38,736 nt of DNA from Planctomycetaceae bacterium (GCA_016793115.1 JAEUIN010000278.1:1-38736), one strand, 5' to 3'; counted from the stretch's first letter, positions 1 through 8,919 are shown. Numbers and translations: made by a program. The notes: generated from the sequence alone by a model not told the origin.

Positions 1-1691
1 CCCAACGTCAGCGTACCGCCGCTCGCCAGGTTCACCTGCGCCAAGCTGCCCAACGCGCCCGCCGCATTCAACGCCAAGTTCACCCCCCCCGCGCCCCCCG
101 TCACGTTCACCACCGTCCCGTCCGTTAAGGACGTCGCCGCCGTGCCGAGCGTTACGTTCGAGGTGCCCGCGGCGTTGTTCAGCAAGTTCAGAACTCGAGC
201 CGTTCCCAAATCGGTCAGAGCACCCAGCGTCAGAGTCGTCACGCCCGCGCTCGGATTGCGAACGTCGAACGTCGCATCCGTAGTCAACGCGGTCGCACCG
301 AACGTCAGTCCGGCCACGCCGCTCACGACATTCCCGCCGCCGAGCACCGTTAATGTCGATGATCCCATCCGCAGGGTGCCAAGCGTGTAAGTGTTTCCGG
401 CGCCCGACGAGGCGACGTCGCTCATGATCGACGTCGGGGACGAGATCGTCGTATTGCGATTGAAGCTTAGGTTCGTGCCCGATGCGTTCGTCAAAAGGAG
501 TTGACCGCCGTTCATCACCAGCGTTCCCGCGCCCAATGCGGCCGCGTTGCTTGTCGCGGTGACCGTTCCGGAGCTGACGATCAGCGCTCCGGTGAACGTG
601 TTGGCTTGATTCAAGGACAGGTTTCCGGTGCCGGCAAACGTGATGCTTCCCGCTCCGCCGCCCAGCGGTCCGGTTTGCGCAAAGTTGCCGTCACCGTTGA
701 GCGTCAGCCCGAAAGCTCCGTTGGTCATCGCGCCGAACGTGAGCAGCGTCGTGCCGGCGGTCGGATTGGCGACGGAAATCACGGCCGGCCCGCCGGCGAC
801 GTTGACGGCGCCGAACGTCAATCCGGCCGTGCCGCCGGTGACGTTGGCACCGGCCGTGACGCTCAAGGTTTGGTTGGCGATCGTCAATTGGCCGAGCGTA
901 TACGTCACGCCTGCGCCCGGCGTCAGTCGATCGAGCACGATATTCGTGTTTCCCGAAATCGCCGTGTCGCGGCCGAAGTTCAGCGCCGTATCGCTGACGA
1001 GTTCGAGCACGGTGCCGCCGCCGGTCAGATTGAGCGCCCCGGTGCCGCTCCCTAGAGCATTCGCGTTGCCGACGGCGCGCAAGCGACCGCTCGCGAGCGT
1101 CAGGCCGCCGAAAAAGGAATTGTTGCCGCTTAACTCCAAGTAGGATCCGGGCGCGGTATTGACGACGATGCCTTTCGCGCCGCTGGAGGAAATCGCTCCG
1201 GAGATGGTGAGAGCGCCGGTGCCGAGAATATCGAGGGCCAGATTATCGTTGAGCGTGATGTTCGCGCCGATGAAGTCGTGTCCGGCGCCGGACTTGACGA
1301 GCGACGTCGTCGTTCCGCGGCCGTCGAAGGTGAGCGATCCGCCGCCGTTGACCAAGTTGTAGGAATTGGTGCCGACCGTATCGCCGATCTGCAGCGACGC
1401 CAAGAAGACCGAGGTATCGATTTGAATGGTTTGGTCGGCGGTCAGATTGATCGCATTCAGCAGCGCGCGATCCCCGATGTTCTTCGGCACGAAATTCAAT
1501 AGCCAGTTCGCCGGGTCGTTCCAATTGAACGGACCTCCCGTGGCTTGTTGCCAAGTGCCGTCGGCGGCCGCGACCTCGACCGAATTTCGCCAAGTCGAAG
1601 TCGGCAGAATCACGATTGCCATGACGAGATAGGTGAAGGCCCGTCGAACGCCGACGCGCAATATTCTGCGTCGGCCGCCGCTCGTCGCCAT
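1..1691 (-). CDS. Autotransporter-associated beta-strand repeat protein, N-terminal part (runs off left edge)
   Basis: The frame is open to the window edge, so the C-terminus is missing and about 563 codons are visible. From the ATG at 1691 there is a long basic n-region (MATSGGRRRILRVGVRRAF), a hydrophobic core (YLVMAIVILP) and a cleavage-like VEVAAADG. Next comes GTWQQATGG...FNWNDPANWL, the usual opening of these secreted proteins. The rest is Gly/Asn/Thr-rich beta-strand sequence such as GGGSLTFDGRG, LVKSGAGHDF and ALTISGAISSSGAKG, typical of the PATR-type repeat. A unit of about 173 residues recurs: ALGSGTGALNLTGG near 1060 and ALGAGTLVMNGGQL near 540 each lead to a similar AGLTFGA segment. 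I infer a beta-helical exported or surface protein. No translocator domain is visible. The start is uncertain because the frame stays open upstream (see 1692-2158). Confidence 0.8.
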   Translation of the reverse strand, partial: MATSGGRRRILRVGVRRAFTYLVMAIVILPTSTWRNSVEVAAADGTWQQATGGPFNWNDPANWLLNFVPKNIGDRALLNAINLTADQTIQIDTSVFLASLQIGDTVGTNSYNLVNGGGSLTFDGRGTTTSLVKSGAGHDFIGANITLNDNLALDILGTGALTISGAISSSGAKGIVVNTAPGSYLELSGNNSFFGGLTLASGRLRAVGNANALGSGTGALNLTGGGTVLELVSDTALNFGRDTAISGNTNIVLDRLTPGAGVTYTLGQLTIANQTLSVTAGANVTGGTAGLTFGAVNVAGGPAVISVANPTAGTTLLTFGAMTNGAFGLTLNGDGNFAQTGPLGGGAGSITFAGTGNLSLNQANTFTGALIVSSGTVTATSNAAALGAGTLVMNGGQLLLTNASGTNLSFNRNTTISSPTSIMSDVASSGAGNTYTLGTLRMGSSTLTVLGGGNVVSGVAGLTFGATALTTDATFDVRNPSAGVTTLTLGALTDLGTARVLNLLNNAAGTSNVTLGTAATSLTDGTVVNVTGGAGGVNLALNAAGALGSLAQVNLASGGTLTL

Positions 1692-2158
1692 GAGCCACGA
1701 TCGCGACCACGGCAGGAGCCGGCGCGGCAGTTCTCGAAGCCGTGTGAGGTGCCGCCGAGAGAAGCGAATTGCGTCGGCGAGGTGCCGTTTGCGGAGTACG
1801 CACGCGATCAGCATCGCCAGGACGACGACCGCATACAGAGCGAAGCCCCACTCGGCTCGGCTGGAGTAAGCAAAGCGTTGCCGCGCCGGAGCAACGAGAA
1901 CGCTGGTCGCTTCGGTCGCGGTAGAGCGCCGCCGAGGGACGAAATCGAGAGGCGTGACGGGCGCGGGGCATAGAATCGCCGCGGCGTCGAATCGCGGTGT
2001 CGGTCGACGCGCTACAGTTACGACGTCCGGTGCGACAATCGCGTCTTGTGTTGCGGATGCTATCCGCCAGTCTGTCGCATTACAAAGTCCACACGTAGTA
2101 ACGCTCGCAAGACAGGCAATGAGCGCGCGAACGCACTCCCCGCGTGGAATGGGCATAC
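1692..2158 (-). other. In-frame open extension upstream of the beta-repeat gene (possible alternative N-terminus)
   Basis: The reading frame of the beta-repeat gene stays open through this stretch. An ATG at 2158 (MPIPRGECVRALIACL) has a purine-rich GGAAGG eight bases before it, a better ribosome site than anything before the 1691 start. The translation holds a convincing membrane segment (WGFALYAVVVLAMLIACVL) followed by RKR and a basic stretch. It would then run into the signal-like peptide that starts at 1691. This could be a real N-terminal extension, a separate small membrane protein, or a chance open frame in GC-rich DNA. A second membrane segment ahead of a Sec signal is unusual for this family, so I did not adopt the longer start. 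Confidence 0.35.
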
Positions 2159-2772
2159 CGTCGACCTTCCAGTCTGAAAACCACGAGACCGAACGGAACG
2201 TTGGCGACCGCTGAGCAGCGAACAGAAGGGGCTTAAACGCACCTGCTAACGTGAGAAACCGCGAGAACTCGCAAATCGGGGGGTGCGTCTGCCCTATGTC
2301 GTATTTGAGTTGAAAAGAAAAATCAAAATAAAAGTTATTAAATTCATTACTGACCGCCCCCCTCATTCAGGCAGTACGCGATAACGAAGCCGGGCGCGAA
2401 TCGCGCGAGGAACAGCCGACCGGCTGCAAACTTCGGTCGACTTTTGGAAGCCGCGGCGACGGGCGGAACTTATGGAGCGAGATTGCCGCTGCACTGCGTC
2501 AGCACAGTCGAGATTGCCGCAGGGCGAGGTTTCGAAAAGTCCCGACGGTCGTAAGCGGTTGAAAGCCGTTCTCGCACCCGATAAGTTCCACCGCTGCAAC
2601 GCCATTCGTTGAGTCGGATTGTCTTTGAGGCGATTCCCGAGCGCAAACTCCGGCCTCGGTAGTCGTGCGGATTCAACTTGCACTAAGGTGCTCACGGCCG
2701 ACTAAAGACTTGTGGACCGGAAGTTGTTTTACATGCGCGGGAACGTTAGCCGTGGACGCCTTGCAGCCGACG
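2159..2772. other. Intergenic region between divergent genes
   Basis: About 0.6 kb separates the beta-repeat gene (minus) from the kinase (plus). It holds the AT-rich island described separately. It also holds an imperfect inverted repeat with GGAACTTAT at 2465-2473 and ATAAGTTCC at 2581-2589. Short open frames exist, but their translations are Arg/Ser-rich and show no recognisable motif, so I call no gene here. Confidence 0.6.
2283..2352 (-). promoter_or_regulatory. AT-rich putative promoter island upstream of the beta-repeat gene
   Basis: This is the only strongly AT-rich stretch in the surrounding GC-rich DNA. On the minus strand it contains runs of T and a TTGATT element 17 bases before TACGAC, a poor match to a -35/-10 pair. 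The base composition suggests a promoter or UP-element-like region for the minus-strand gene. The exact elements are uncertain. Confidence 0.35.
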
Positions 2773-4479
2773 ATGATTCACGATTCGCCCGCGGCCGACG
2801 GGGCGACTTCGGCTCGCAATTCGCTCGACGTGTCGCGCGGGCAAGTCGGCTTCGTCGCGGGTAAGCGGGCCCAATTCGCCGACGAGACGGCGGCGCTGCT
2901 GCGCAAGCGGCTCGCCGCGGCCTCGCTCGTCATCGCCGTCGTCATGGCGATGACGTTCATCGGATACATGCTTCGCGGAGTCACGACGCTCTGGTGGGTG
3001 CGACTGCCGATTCTGGTTATAGTCATCACCTCGGCCGTGGCGCTGCGGCGCAAACTCGATTGGTCGCTTAGCCGGCTACGAGCGTTCGAGGTCGCCGTGT
3101 TCGCGCTAGTCGTGTTTCAGCTTTCCTTGATGGTCGTCACGCGGTTCAGCGAGTTCGGCGCCAAGCACGACGGCGAATCGCTGGCCTCGGCTCGTCAGCA
3201 GTTTCTCACGGCGTGGTGCATCCTGATTTTCGTGTACGGCATCCTCATACCGAATACATGGAAACGGGGGGCGGTGATGATGATCTCCGCCGCGATCTAT
3301 CCTTATTTGTTGATGGCGCTCGAGCGGCGGCTCTATCCCGACATCGCCCAATTGCTCGACGCCGACGAGGCGGGTGCGCCGCTGCCGTTTCCGATCGTCG
3401 CAGCGGTGATCGCCACGTACGCCGGCCATATTATAAATGCCGCGCGGCGCGAAGCTTTTAAAGCCCGCCAGTTCGGGCAATATCGGTTGCTCGAGCGGAT
3501 CGGCGCCGGCGGAATGGGCGAGGTCTACAAAGCCGAGCACACGCTGCTGAAGCGGCCGTGCGCGATCAAACTCATTAAGGCGGCGGGCGAAGCCGATGCG
3601 GCGGCCGTGGCTCGCTTCGAAAAAGAAGTGCGCACGACGGCGAAGCTCACGCATTGGAACACGGTGGAGATCTTCGATTACGGCCGGACCGACGACGGAA
3701 CGTTTTACTATGTGATGGAACTATTGCCGGGGATGAGCCTCGAGACGCTCGTCGAGTCGCACGGCCCGCTGCCGCCGGAGCGTGCGGTGCATTTACTCGG
3801 GCAAGTCTGCGGTGCGCTCGCCGAGGCGCATGCGGTTGGGCTGATTCATCGCGACATCAAGCCGGCGAACATCTTCGTTTCGCAGCGCGGCGGCGTTTAC
3901 GACGTCGCCAAGTTGCTCGACTTCGGTCTCGTGAAAGAGGGACTGGGCGGCGCGGAGCAGGGCGCCGCCGGCGGCTCGTTCAGCGGCACGCCGCTCTACA
4001 TGGCGCCAGAGCAGGCCTTGGCGTACGACGAGGTCGACGGGCGAGCCGATCTCTATTCGCTCGGGGCGGTGGCCTACTACATGCTCACCGGCCGTGCCCC
4101 GTTCGCCGGCAAAAACGTGTTGGAGCTTCTGGCCGCGCACTCGCAGGCGGAAGTCGTACCGCCGTCGCGGCGCAACGGGGCGATCGTCGCCGATTTGGAG
4201 CGGATCGTGTTGCGCTGCCTCGCAAAAAAGCCGGCCGAGCGCTTCCCTACGGCCGCCGTATTGAAACAGGCTTTCGCTTCTTGCTCGCTCGCCGGCCGCT
4301 GGAGCGACGAACAGGCGGCCCAATGGTGGAACCGGTTTGACGACGGGGCCGAGCCGAGTTCGGCGCCGGAGGCGACGATCGCGCAAGGGGCAGGTGAATC
4401 GAACGCGAGTCGGCAAGGAACTAAAACGACGAACGCCTCCGTCGCGGCGACGATGGATTTCGACGCCGGCGATCGTTGA
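2773..4479 (+). CDS. Membrane serine/threonine protein kinase with N-terminal six-TM domain
   Basis: This is a Hanks-type kinase of 568 residues from the ATG at 2773. An upstream in-frame GTG at 2665 would only add residues lacking domain features. Residues about 45-235 contain six hydrophobic segments, including LVIAVVMAMTFIGYML, LPILVIVITSAVAL and FPIVAAVIATYAGHII. The kinase domain follows directly: glycine loop GAGGMGEVY, ATP-binding lysine in CAIK (about K266), HRDIKPANIF with catalytic D361, a canonical DFG (about D383) and GTPLYMAPEQ in the activation segment. The C-terminal 60 residues are low-complexity. The catalytic residues are intact, so it should be active. The multi-TM N-terminus probably senses a membrane or small-molecule signal (inference). 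It converges on the first sulfatase gene with only 10 bases between stops. Confidence 0.9.
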   Translation: MIHDSPAADGATSARNSLDVSRGQVGFVAGKRAQFADETAALLRKRLAAASLVIAVVMAMTFIGYMLRGVTTLWWVRLPILVIVITSAVALRRKLDWSLSRLRAFEVAVFALVVFQLSLMVVTRFSEFGAKHDGESLASARQQFLTAWCILIFVYGILIPNTWKRGAVMMISAAIYPYLLMALERRLYPDIAQLLDADEAGAPLPFPIVAAVIATYAGHIINAARREAFKARQFGQYRLLERIGAGGMGEVYKAEHTLLKRPCAIKLIKAAGEADAAAVARFEKEVRTTAKLTHWNTVEIFDYGRTDDGTFYYVMELLPGMSLETLVESHGPLPPERAVHLLGQVCGALAEAHAVGLIHRDIKPANIFVSQRGGVYDVAKLLDFGLVKEGLGGAEQGAAGGSFSGTPLYMAPEQALAYDEVDGRADLYSLGAVAYYMLTGRAPFAGKNVLELLAAHSQAEVVPPSRRNGAIVADLERIVLRCLAKKPAERFPTAAVLKQAFASCSLAGRWSDEQAAQWWNRFDDGAEPSSAPEATIAQGAGESNASRQGTKTTNASVAATMDFDAGDR

Positions 4480-4489
4480 AGCGGCGCGG

Positions 4490-5950
4490 CTATTCGGATT
4501 TGCCGCGCGCATGTTTGGCGGCCGGCTTTACATCGCCGAGGCCCCGATATTCCGGACGCTTCGACCACTCGGCGAGATACGGCTTGTACCCGGGAAATTC
4601 GCTCCACGAGATCGGCTTGGGATCCGGCGGCGACACGCGACCTTCCGGATAATCCCGGCCGGCGAAACTCGCCTCGACCGATGCATTCCAAGTGAGGAAC
4701 GCGCGCTTAAGACTCTCGGCGACGTCGCTGCGCTCGCCGAAGAGGTCGTGCGACTCTGCGGGATCGGTCTTGAGATCGTATAGATGAAACGGCCCATCGA
4801 CGGCGCCGTCGGCGACAAGTTTGAAATGGTCGTCGATCATCGCTCCCTTGCCCGAGTAGCGGAAGGGAATCGGCTTCTCACGGCGCGCGAGTTCTTGGTT
4901 GAAGAGCGGCTTGAGGCTCGCGCCGTCGACCGGCTGGATCATTACGCTCGGCGGCAGGCCCAGGACGTCGACCACGGTCGGAAACAGATCCATCGTCGAG
5001 GAGGGGTAGTTCGTCACGCGCGGCTTGATCACGGCCGGCCATTCGATGATGCCCGGCACGCGCAGGCCCCCTTCGAACACGGTGCCCTTGTTGCCGCGGA
5101 GCCCGCCGACCGTGGCCGGCTCGATCTTCGGCAGTCCGCCGTTGTCGCTGCAAAAGACCAGCAGCGTGTCGTCGGCGATGCCGAATTCGCGGAGCTCGCG
5201 GCGGAGCGTGCCCACGGCGCGGTCGAGGGCCGCGAGTTCCCCGTAGTGGTTCTGCGATTCCTTGTCGAGATCGGCGAAGTGCGCGGCGTCGGCGGGCAAG
5301 GCGCGCGAGGGGCCGTGCGGCGATCCGAACCAAACGACGGCGAAGGTCGGTTTGCCGCTTGCGCGGTTGGCGTCGAGAAACTTCACAGCTTCGGCGACGG
5401 CGATCTCGGAGGAGTCGCCTTGAAATTCCTCGAACTTACCGCGCCTCGAGAGAATCGGATCGCGATCGAAGTAGTTCGTCACCGAGATCCACTCGTCAAA
5501 GCCGAACGCGCCGGGGCTGCGTGGATCGTCGGCCAAAATCGGCGCGCCGGGACCTTTGAATCCGTCGAGGTGCCATTTGCCGAAGTGCCCGGTCGCGTAG
5601 CCTGCCGCCCGCAAAGCCTGGGCGATCGTCTTCTCTTGCAGACGCAATGCGTAGCCGTGGCTCAGGACGCCCGTCCGATCGTTCGCGCGGCCGGTCAAGA
5701 CGCTCGCGCGGGTCGGTGAACAGACGGGACAACCGGCGTAGAATCGCTCGAAGCGGAGCCCGGCCGCGGCCATGGCGTCGAGATTCGGCGTCTTGAGCAC
5801 CGGGTGCCCGCGATAACCGGTCTCACCCCAACCCATATCGTCGGCCATGACGAAGATGATGTTCGGTTTTGCCGCGGCTTCGACGCGTGGTGCGGACGTG
5901 AAGTAAGCGGCAACAGTCGCCATGCAGGCGAGTAGGATGCGACGGATCAT
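4490..5950 (-). CDS. Secreted type I sulfatase
   Basis: This is a sulfatase of the alkaline-phosphatase superfamily, 486 residues. It starts with a signal peptide (MIRRILLACMATVAAYFTSA, probable cleavage after VEA). The metal-binding N-terminus reads PNIIFVMADDMGWGE. The formylglycine motif is CSPTR with the modified cysteine at about C77, followed by ASVLTGR. Further family marks are GYATGHFGKWHL, the SDNGG segment and GGLRVPGIIEW. It should hydrolyse sulfate esters after export, provided a formylglycine-generating enzyme is encoded elsewhere. The substrate, probably a sulfated polysaccharide, cannot be read from sequence. It lies 73 bases downstream of a second sulfatase on the same strand, so the two are probably co-transcribed. 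Confidence 0.95.
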   Translation of the reverse strand: MIRRILLACMATVAAYFTSAPRVEAAAKPNIIFVMADDMGWGETGYRGHPVLKTPNLDAMAAAGLRFERFYAGCPVCSPTRASVLTGRANDRTGVLSHGYALRLQEKTIAQALRAAGYATGHFGKWHLDGFKGPGAPILADDPRSPGAFGFDEWISVTNYFDRDPILSRRGKFEEFQGDSSEIAVAEAVKFLDANRASGKPTFAVVWFGSPHGPSRALPADAAHFADLDKESQNHYGELAALDRAVGTLRRELREFGIADDTLLVFCSDNGGLPKIEPATVGGLRGNKGTVFEGGLRVPGIIEWPAVIKPRVTNYPSSTMDLFPTVVDVLGLPPSVMIQPVDGASLKPLFNQELARREKPIPFRYSGKGAMIDDHFKLVADGAVDGPFHLYDLKTDPAESHDLFGERSDVAESLKRAFLTWNASVEASFAGRDYPEGRVSPPDPKPISWSEFPGYKPYLAEWSKRPEYRGLGDVKPAAKHARGKSE

Positions 5951-6023
5951 GTGGATGAAATCTCGTTGGTCTGGGCGCGGAACGCCGCGGAGGGCGTTCC
6001 CTACAGGCGGTCATTGCGAGCAA

Positions 6024-7610
6024 CTATTCGCCGGGCGCATTGACGCCCGGGATTTCGACGGGAAACATTTCGTTGTCGCGCGTCTCGCGCTTCAGAATCG
6101 CTTTGGCTTCGGCGATGAGATCGGCGCGGCTCGCGGCCAAGTCGTGCGCTTCGCTCCGATCGGCCGCAAGGTCGTAAACTTCCCATGGCCCCGGCTTCTT
6201 CGTCTTGAGGCCTTGGCGCACGACTTTGTATTGGCCCATTCGCACCGCGACTTGTCCGCCGTATTCGGGGAAGACCCACACGAGCGGCTTACGCTCGGCG
6301 AGCGCCGGCGTGCGGCCCGTGAGCACCGGCCAGAGGCTATCGCCGTCGAGTTGCTCGGGGCTAGCTAGGCCTGCGGCGTCGCAGAGCGTCGGGAACCAAT
6401 CGGCGAAATAACCGGGCGTGTCGTTCACTGCGCCGGCGGGAATGCGGCCGGGAAGCTTGGCGATCATCGGCACACGCAAGCCGCCTTCGTAGACGCTCCC
6501 TTTGTAGCCGCGCAGGTCGCGAGTGCTGTTGAAGAACTTCATATCGGCGCCGCCGACGTGGAACTTCGGGTTCGCACGGCCGTCGTGGGTCGCGCCGTTG
6601 TCGCTCGTGAAGACGACAAGCGTGCGGTCCGTCGCGCCGATCTTGTCGACCGCGGCGAGGATGCGGCCGACGTACGCGTCGAGCTCATTGATCATCGCCG
6701 CGTATGCAGCTCGCGGACGGGGATGAGGCAGATAGCCGTTTTCGCCGCGGTAAACTTCGGAATCCCATTCCTTAGGAAACTTTTCGACGCGCTCGATCGG
6801 CGGGTGCATCGAAACGTGCGGCTCGATAAACGGCAGATAGAGCAGGAACGGTTTCTCGGCATGATCGCCGATAAATTCTTCTGCTTCGGCCACCAAGAGG
6901 TCGGGCGCGTAGGTTTCGCCGATCCAGTCTTCCATCTTCACTTCGCCGGTCGGCTGCTTGGCCGAGCCGGGTATCGGCCTTTTGTTGATCGTAATCTTCT
7001 CGGCGTTGCGCCAGAGATGCGGCGGATAGAAGCTATGGGCCACGCCTTGGCAGTTGTAGCCGAAGAATAATCCAATCCCTTTCTTATTCGGATCGCCCGT
7101 GCTGCCGACTGGGCCGAGCCCCCATTTGCCCATCGCGGCCGTAGCGTAGCCGGCTTCCTGAAACACTTGCGGCCACGTGCGAGCCGCTTCGCTCAACGGC
7201 CATTGGCCCTCGTCGTATTTCTCCGGAAACTTCTTGTAGATGCTGAAGTTGCTGCGAACCTCGGCGTTACCCAGATGCTTACCGGTCATGAGCACGCAGC
7301 GCGAAGGGGCGCAGACCGGCGCGCCGCTGTAGTGCTGAGTGAACCGCATCCCGTCGGCGGCCAAGCGATCGAGATTCGGCGTGGGAATCTTCTCCTGACC
7401 GTAACTGCCTAACTCCCCCCACCCCAAGTCGTCGGCGAGGATGAAGACGATATTCGGCCGCGGCGGGTTCTCCGCCGAAGTTGCGGAGCGAACCACGGAA
7501 GTCGAGAGCGACAAGCCGGTCGTGACGACGGCCAGCAGCGTCGTTGCGCGGCAGGTGCGGCGGAATAGGTTGCAGATCGTGGATCGGCGGGCGCAGGGAG
7601 ACGTCGACAT
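6024..7610 (-). CDS. Secreted type I sulfatase (second copy, different subfamily)
   Basis: This second formylglycine-type sulfatase is 528 residues from the ATG at 7610. ATG 7634 and a farther in-frame start at 7766 are possible but only lengthen a basic leader. A signal-like N-terminus (TTLLAVVTTGLSLSTSVV) precedes PNIVFILADDLGWGELG. The modification motif is CAPSR (about C100) followed by CVLMTGKHLGN. GYATAAMGKWGLG, FTSDNGAT and YEGGLRVPMIAKLPG fit the A-type arylsulfatase group. The motif context differs from its neighbour (CAPSRC against CSPTRA), so the pair is not a recent duplication. They may act on different linkages of one polymer (inference). The gene is upstream of and probably co-transcribed with the other sulfatase. 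Confidence 0.93.
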   Translation of the reverse strand: MSTSPCARRSTICNLFRRTCRATTLLAVVTTGLSLSTSVVRSATSAENPPRPNIVFILADDLGWGELGSYGQEKIPTPNLDRLAADGMRFTQHYSGAPVCAPSRCVLMTGKHLGNAEVRSNFSIYKKFPEKYDEGQWPLSEAARTWPQVFQEAGYATAAMGKWGLGPVGSTGDPNKKGIGLFFGYNCQGVAHSFYPPHLWRNAEKITINKRPIPGSAKQPTGEVKMEDWIGETYAPDLLVAEAEEFIGDHAEKPFLLYLPFIEPHVSMHPPIERVEKFPKEWDSEVYRGENGYLPHPRPRAAYAAMINELDAYVGRILAAVDKIGATDRTLVVFTSDNGATHDGRANPKFHVGGADMKFFNSTRDLRGYKGSVYEGGLRVPMIAKLPGRIPAGAVNDTPGYFADWFPTLCDAAGLASPEQLDGDSLWPVLTGRTPALAERKPLVWVFPEYGGQVAVRMGQYKVVRQGLKTKKPGPWEVYDLAADRSEAHDLAASRADLIAEAKAILKRETRDNEMFPVEIPGVNAPGE

Positions 7611-8078
7611 CGGCTGACTCGCAGAAACTGGCATACAGGCAGGAACCCGATAACAAGACGAAGTAGCGGGCCTGAATATCGGCGGAAATCCCCCATCGGT
7701 CAAACGTCCTCCGGCACGAAGCGTCTCGCGCGACTCTAAGAAGAGCGAATGCCGCGCCCCGCGCACGACGACAAGCGTACTACGCGGGTCCGGTGCGACA
7801 CGCTGCCGGACACGGGAAGCCGGTTCTCGAACTGCGGCAAGAGGAGGCGGTGTATGTGGCGGCGCATGCGCGTGTTCTTGCCGGAGTACGGAGTTTAGTT
7901 TTTTACTGCCGGCCGCCGATCTGTCGCTCCGCGGAAGACGGCAGACTACAATAGCGAGCCGTCATGCTCCCGACGGGCAGGGCGTGGGAGCAAGCGGAAC
8001 GCAATGTCCGCGTCCGCGATTCGCCGGCCGGCAAGTAAATTCGCGCATGACGACGATGAACTCTCAGCGACGACTTCG
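7611..8078. other. Divergent intergenic region between sulfatase and TauE/SafE exporter genes
   Basis: About 470 bases separate the sulfatase start and the exporter start chosen here. The 8004-8078 part is an in-frame extension that would add 25 residues to the exporter. No recognisable small gene is seen. A TACAAT hexamer at 7947-7952 is a -10-like element for the rightward gene, without a matching -35. Confidence 0.5.
7947..7952 (+). promoter_or_regulatory. Possible -10 element (TACAAT) for the exporter gene
   Basis: TACAAT stands out in GC-rich DNA, 57 bases before the ATG at 8004 and 132 before the ATG at 8079. No convincing -35 hexamer lies 16-18 bases upstream, so this is tentative. 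Confidence 0.3.
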
Positions 8079-8825
8079 ATGCCGGAGTTGAGCGCGGACC
8101 AGTGGTGCTGGGCGGCGGTCGCGGCTGCGGGCATTGGTTTCTCCAAGAGCGGCTTCGCCGGCGTCGGGCTGTTCCACATTCTGATCTTCGCCGGGCTGTT
8201 CGGCGCGCGAACGTCGACCGGGATCTTGTTGCCGCTTTTAATCGTGGGAGACGTGAGCGCGGTGCTCGCTTTTCGTCAGCACGCGCGATGGGATTACGTA
8301 CGGCTGATTCTCCCGCCCGCCGTGGCCGGCATCGTCGTCGGGTGGCTGCTGATGTTTCGACTCGACGACGCTTCGCTCAAGCCGGCGATCGGCGCGATCG
8401 TGCTTGGGTTGGCGGTTCTCCAATTCGTGCGCATGTGGCGGCCGGACCTCATCGCCGATATGCCGCACGCCCGGTGGTTCGCCGTGTCGCTGGGACTCTT
8501 GGCCGGGTTCACGACCATGTTGGCCAACGGCGCGGGACCGATCGTGGCGCTCTATCTCTTGGCAGTGGGGCTGCCGAAGTACGAGTTCGTCGGTACGGCG
8601 GCATGGTTCTTTTTGATCGTCAACGTCTTGAAAATGCCGTTTAGCACCAGCCTCGGGCTGGTGCATCCTCATACGCTCGCGCTGAACGCCGTATTGGCCC
8701 CGGCCGTGGTCGTGGGATTGCTCGTCGGACGCAAGCTGGTGAAACAAGTGAACCAAAGGCTGTTCGACAGTTTACTGTTGGCGTTCGCGGCGACCGCGGC
8801 GCTGCGAATACTCGGCGTTTTTTAG
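8079..8825 (+). CDS. TauE/SafE-family (sulfite/organosulfonate exporter-like) membrane protein
   Basis: This polytopic membrane protein is 248 residues from the ATG at 8079. An ATG at 8004 would add 25 hydrophilic residues and is possible. The two-half pattern of the TauE/SafE (DUF81) family is visible. The first half has GIGFSKSGFAGVGLFHILIF and GILLPLLIVGDVSAVLAF. The second half has GLLAGFTTMLANGAGPIVAL, FVGTAAWFFLIVNVLKMPF and LLVGRKLVKQV. About seven to eight TM helices can be drawn. Known members export sulfite, sulfonates or related anions. The divergent sulfatase pair makes a link to sulfur anion handling plausible, but many family members have unknown substrates. Confidence 0.88.
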   Translation: MPELSADQWCWAAVAAAGIGFSKSGFAGVGLFHILIFAGLFGARTSTGILLPLLIVGDVSAVLAFRQHARWDYVRLILPPAVAGIVVGWLLMFRLDDASLKPAIGAIVLGLAVLQFVRMWRPDLIADMPHARWFAVSLGLLAGFTTMLANGAGPIVALYLLAVGLPKYEFVGTAAWFFLIVNVLKMPFSTSLGLVHPHTLALNAVLAPAVVVGLLVGRKLVKQVNQRLFDSLLLAFAATAALRILGVF

Positions 8826-8913
8826 CGGTCATCGGTTCTTCCGACGCGGCATAAAGCCGGCGGCCGGTGATACGGTCGTCGCTCGCTGTGCCCAGCCTCT
8901 ATTCGGCCGGCCC

Positions 8914-8919
8914 TAGAAT
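8914..8919 (+). promoter_or_regulatory. Possible -10 element (TAGAAT) upstream of the CheY-like gene
   Basis: CCCTAGAATC is an AT-richer hexamer in a GC-rich spacer, 165 bases before the CheY-like start. No clear -35 partner is seen. It is tentative and based on similarity to other -10-like hexamers in this window. Confidence 0.25.

Noticed and set aside
501..1143. Two overlapping plus-strand frames opposite the beta-repeat protein
   Set aside because: The minus-strand frame shows a signal peptide and beta-strand repeats. The plus frames are compositional shadows.
4784..5719. Long plus-strand open frame (311 codons) opposite the first sulfatase
   Set aside because: It is antisense to a clear sulfatase, and its translation is rich in Arg, Ala, Val and Gly with no motif. 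It is a shadow of high third-position GC.
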